From UBA1189 sp045594245 (GTDB taxonomy: Bacteria; Bacteroidota; Bacteroidia; Bacteroidales; Bacteroidaceae), in NCBI GenBank assembly GCA_045594245.1, contig JAZNYG010000021.1, positions 1 through 64,000 of the forward strand: a stretch of 64,000 nucleotides of DNA, read 5' to 3'. Position 1 is the stretch's first letter, and the number at the start of each line of letters is the position of its first letter. Shown here piece after piece: positions 62,572 through 64,000 of the stretch. Made by a program: the position numbers and the translations under genes. The notes below the pieces were generated by a model. The model saw only the letters and a list, made by a program, of their open reading frames with translations, searched no databases and was not told the origin of the DNA.

Positions 62572-63441
62572 CTATATATAGTATAGGTCTCCAGCTTTCA
62601 TGCGGAGGAATCGGTTGATGGAGAAATATGCGCATAGCAGCGTGATGAGTATGCCGAACAGCATCACGCACCCTCCTACAATACTCAGTATATGCCAAGT
62701 GAACAGATAACTCATCTGGGGCTCGTAGCGCAATAGCAGGTATATGCAACCTGCGATGAGGCTATTGGCCAATATGCCGGAGGCAAGGCCTATGCCTAGG
62801 TTGCGCATCAGGAAGGGACGACGTATGAACGTCCAGCTGGCTCCCACCAGTTTCATCGTATGCAAGAGGAAGCGTTGTGAGTAGATGGTGAGCTTGATGG
62901 TGTTGTTGATCAAGGCGAACGAAATCATCGACAGCGCCAATGCCAATGCCAATAATAGGACGCTGATCTTGCGGATGTTGTGGTTTACATTGTTCATCAA
63001 CTCGCTCGGGTATGATATCTCCCTAATCTGCGTATAGCGCATCAGGCGGTTCTTGATGGGTATAATGCTGTCGGTATTGGCATATTCGGCCTTGAGTTTC
63101 ACCTCTATGGAGGCGGTGTATGGGTTGTAGCCGAGAAACTCTGTAGGATCAAGCCCCAAGGATGCTGTCTGTTCGGCAAGGATATCTTCTTTGGAAATAT
63201 AGTGAACCTCCTTCGTATATCTCTGTACTTCTACATAGCTGATTATGCGGTTTACCTCATCTTTGCTTGCCCCTTCGTTGAGTAGCAGTGAAAGTTCCAG
63301 ATTCTCACGTACGTGATTCGATAGGTTCTTGGCTGAAAGTACTACCAATACTACGGTACCCAACAGTAGCAATACCAGCGAGGTGCTGAAGGTGGCCGTG
63401 AGGAATTGGATGTCTATGGTTCTTTTTTTCTTTTGCTTCAT
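62572..63441 (-). CDS. ftsX: Cell-division permease FtsX
   Basis: 289 residues from ATG 63441 (MKQKKKRTIDIQFL); upstream in-frame codons are not protein-like. One N-terminal membrane segment (TSLVLLLLGTVVLVVLSA), a periplasmic domain (~60-165, YTKEVHYISKEDILAEQT), then three segments (VLLLALALALSMISFALINN; GIGLASGILANSLIAGCIYL; IVGGCVMLFGILITLLCAY). Works with FtsE, not in this window, to control peptidoglycan hydrolysis at the septum. A -7 box is at 63511-63518. Confidence 0.92.
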   Translation of the reverse strand: MKQKKKRTIDIQFLTATFSTSLVLLLLGTVVLVVLSAKNLSNHVRENLELSLLLNEGASKDEVNRIISYVEVQRYTKEVHYISKEDILAEQTASLGLDPTEFLGYNPYTASIEVKLKAEYANTDSIIPIKNRLMRYTQIREISYPSELMNNVNHNIRKISVLLLALALALSMISFALINNTIKLTIYSQRFLLHTMKLVGASWTFIRRPFLMRNLGIGLASGILANSLIAGCIYLLLRYEPQMSYLFTWHILSIVGGCVMLFGILITLLCAYFSINRFLRMKAGDLYYI

Positions 63442-63510
63442 CTTGATTGGTAACAGAGGTGCTATATGTTGAATTGTTGGTGTAAGTGCATACCTAACCC
63501 AAATTCGGTA

Positions 63511-63518
63511 CAAAAGTA
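63511..63518 (-). promoter_or_regulatory. -7 box upstream of ftsX
   Basis: On the minus strand TACTTTTG followed by T. The ftsX-DUF3098-uppP-truB-queA-folK run probably starts here. The rest of the 224-bp gap to pdxB shows no other signal. Confidence 0.45.
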
Positions 63519-63665
63519 ATCAAAAAAGGTGAAAAATTTTAGAATATCCTCTGAAAAAGTATTAAAAGCTAGTTGTTTTGGCCATTCTAGAGGGCAAATG
63601 CCCATATCCTAGTCCTCTGTAAAATGCGGCTATGTAGTTCGGCATGAGTGGAGGATCTGGTTTGC

Positions 63666-64000
63666 TTAAAGGCCGGTGTATGCGTGTTCTTCGCGGCGTA
63701 ATGGGTAATTTCCGCGCAAATGTTCGAAAAGTTCGGGATGTGCCTTCAGTGCCTTGCTGTCGGTGTGTGGGTTGTATATGGCTATTAGATAATCCTTTTG
63801 GTCTGTGCTAGCATGAATTGTGAGTGTGGGATTCGGTGGTGCAATTGGTGGCACTTCTCCTAGATGGAAGTGGCGATTGAGGGCCTCTAGGGACATGCGC
63901 GTAGCGTTGGCCTTTCCGTCAGCCGAGTATCCTGCTATGTGAGGGGTTCCTATATAGCAGTTGTTGAGGAGGGTGAGGTTGATGTGTGGCTCGTCTTCCC
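63666..64000 (-). CDS. pdxB: Erythronate-4-phosphate dehydrogenase, C-terminal part
   Basis: The frame runs off the right edge; about 111 C-terminal residues are visible. EDEPHINLTLLNN, then YIGTPHIAGYSADGKANATR is the conserved PdxB block containing the catalytic His of the 2-hydroxyacid dehydrogenase family, followed by a dimerisation tail ending EEHAYTGL. PdxB acts in the DXP-independent pyridoxal phosphate route. An ATG at 63896 is internal, not the start. Confidence 0.88.
   Translation of the reverse strand, partial: EDEPHINLTLLNNCYIGTPHIAGYSADGKANATRMSLEALNRHFHLGEVPPIAPPNPTLTIHASTDQKDYLIAIYNPHTDSKALKAHPELFEHLRGNYPLRREEHAYTGL

Noticed and set aside
62519..62749. N-terminal extension of the DUF3098 gene
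   Set aside because: The extension translates the hexamer repeat and antisense-frame ftsX sequence; the ATG at 62518 fits the family length.
1..64000. tRNA or rRNA genes
   Set aside because: No cloverleaf with a T-arm GTTCGA-type block or rRNA sequence was recognised by eye; a covariance search would be needed to exclude small RNAs.

Overview
The window is a chromosomal segment of a Bacteroidales bacterium, plausibly Prevotellaceae or a near relative; the genus cannot be fixed from sequence alone. Evidence for this: three SusC/SusD pairs, many lipoproteins whose lipobox Cys is followed by D/N/E/Q-rich residues, C-terminal secretion tails of type IX cargo type, promoters of the Bacteroidetes -33 TTTG / -7 TAnnTTTG type, few Shine-Dalgarno sites, and the ftsX-DUF3098-uppP-truB-queA-folK order. 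I saw no rRNA, tRNA, CRISPR array, phage gene or transposase.  Layout. 1-1609: end of a secreted chitobiase-C-like domain protein, closed by a strong terminator. 1681-23034: a polysaccharide-utilisation-type locus, all on +: a large pectate-lyase fusion, a four-module fasciclin (FAS1) lipoprotein, SusC/SusD, two more FAS1-type lipoproteins, a second SusC/SusD, and an (alpha/alpha)6 glycosidase. No regulator of the locus is in the window. 23090-25058 (-): CNNM/CBS membrane protein and a 2-hydroxyacid dehydrogenase. 25520-27175 (+): POT peptide transporter. 27176-27892: 717 bp without a gene, holding a terminator, a 392-bp element bounded by inverted repeats, a phased palindrome array and a perfect hairpin. 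27893-31790: surface glycan genes (two Stealth-type sugar-phosphate transferases and two glycosyltransferases). 31919-35310 (+): gamma carbonic anhydrase, lipid A-type acyltransferase, MsbA-like ABC exporter. 35438-37735 (+): TonB-dependent receptor. 37849-46213 (-): M20 deacetylase, GH2 beta-galactosidase, small lipoprotein, DUF1573 protein, subtilisin-like lipoprotein, OmpA. 46458-47719 (+): nadD and a MORN protein. 47843-49816 (-): calycin-like protein with a secretion tail. 49978-58291 (+): third SusC/SusD system with DUF4843, PKD-like and thioredoxin-fold partners and no CAZyme. 58330-64000 (-): aspartate dehydrogenase, folK, queA, truB, uppP, DUF3098, ftsX and the 3' end of pdxB.  How the genes fit together. 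The first locus looks like capture and breakdown of a pectin-type glycan: secreted lyase, several surface lipoproteins, two TonB-linked import channels, a glycosidase. The third SusCD system more likely takes up a non-glycan ligand. The centre of the window serves the envelope (capsule or O-glycan transfer, lipid A acylation and export, undecaprenyl recycling).  The most unusual signal is non-coding. Two separate sites (1681-1761 and 27446-27523) each carry four copies of a 12-bp motif of the form TCAC-N4-(G/A)TGA at a 22-bp period. The copies resemble each other within a site but differ between sites. One array sits directly upstream of the pectate lyase; the other lies inside the inverted-repeat element. 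Separately, at least eight intergenic spacers are built from degenerate tandem heptamers or hexamers whose unit differs at each locus.
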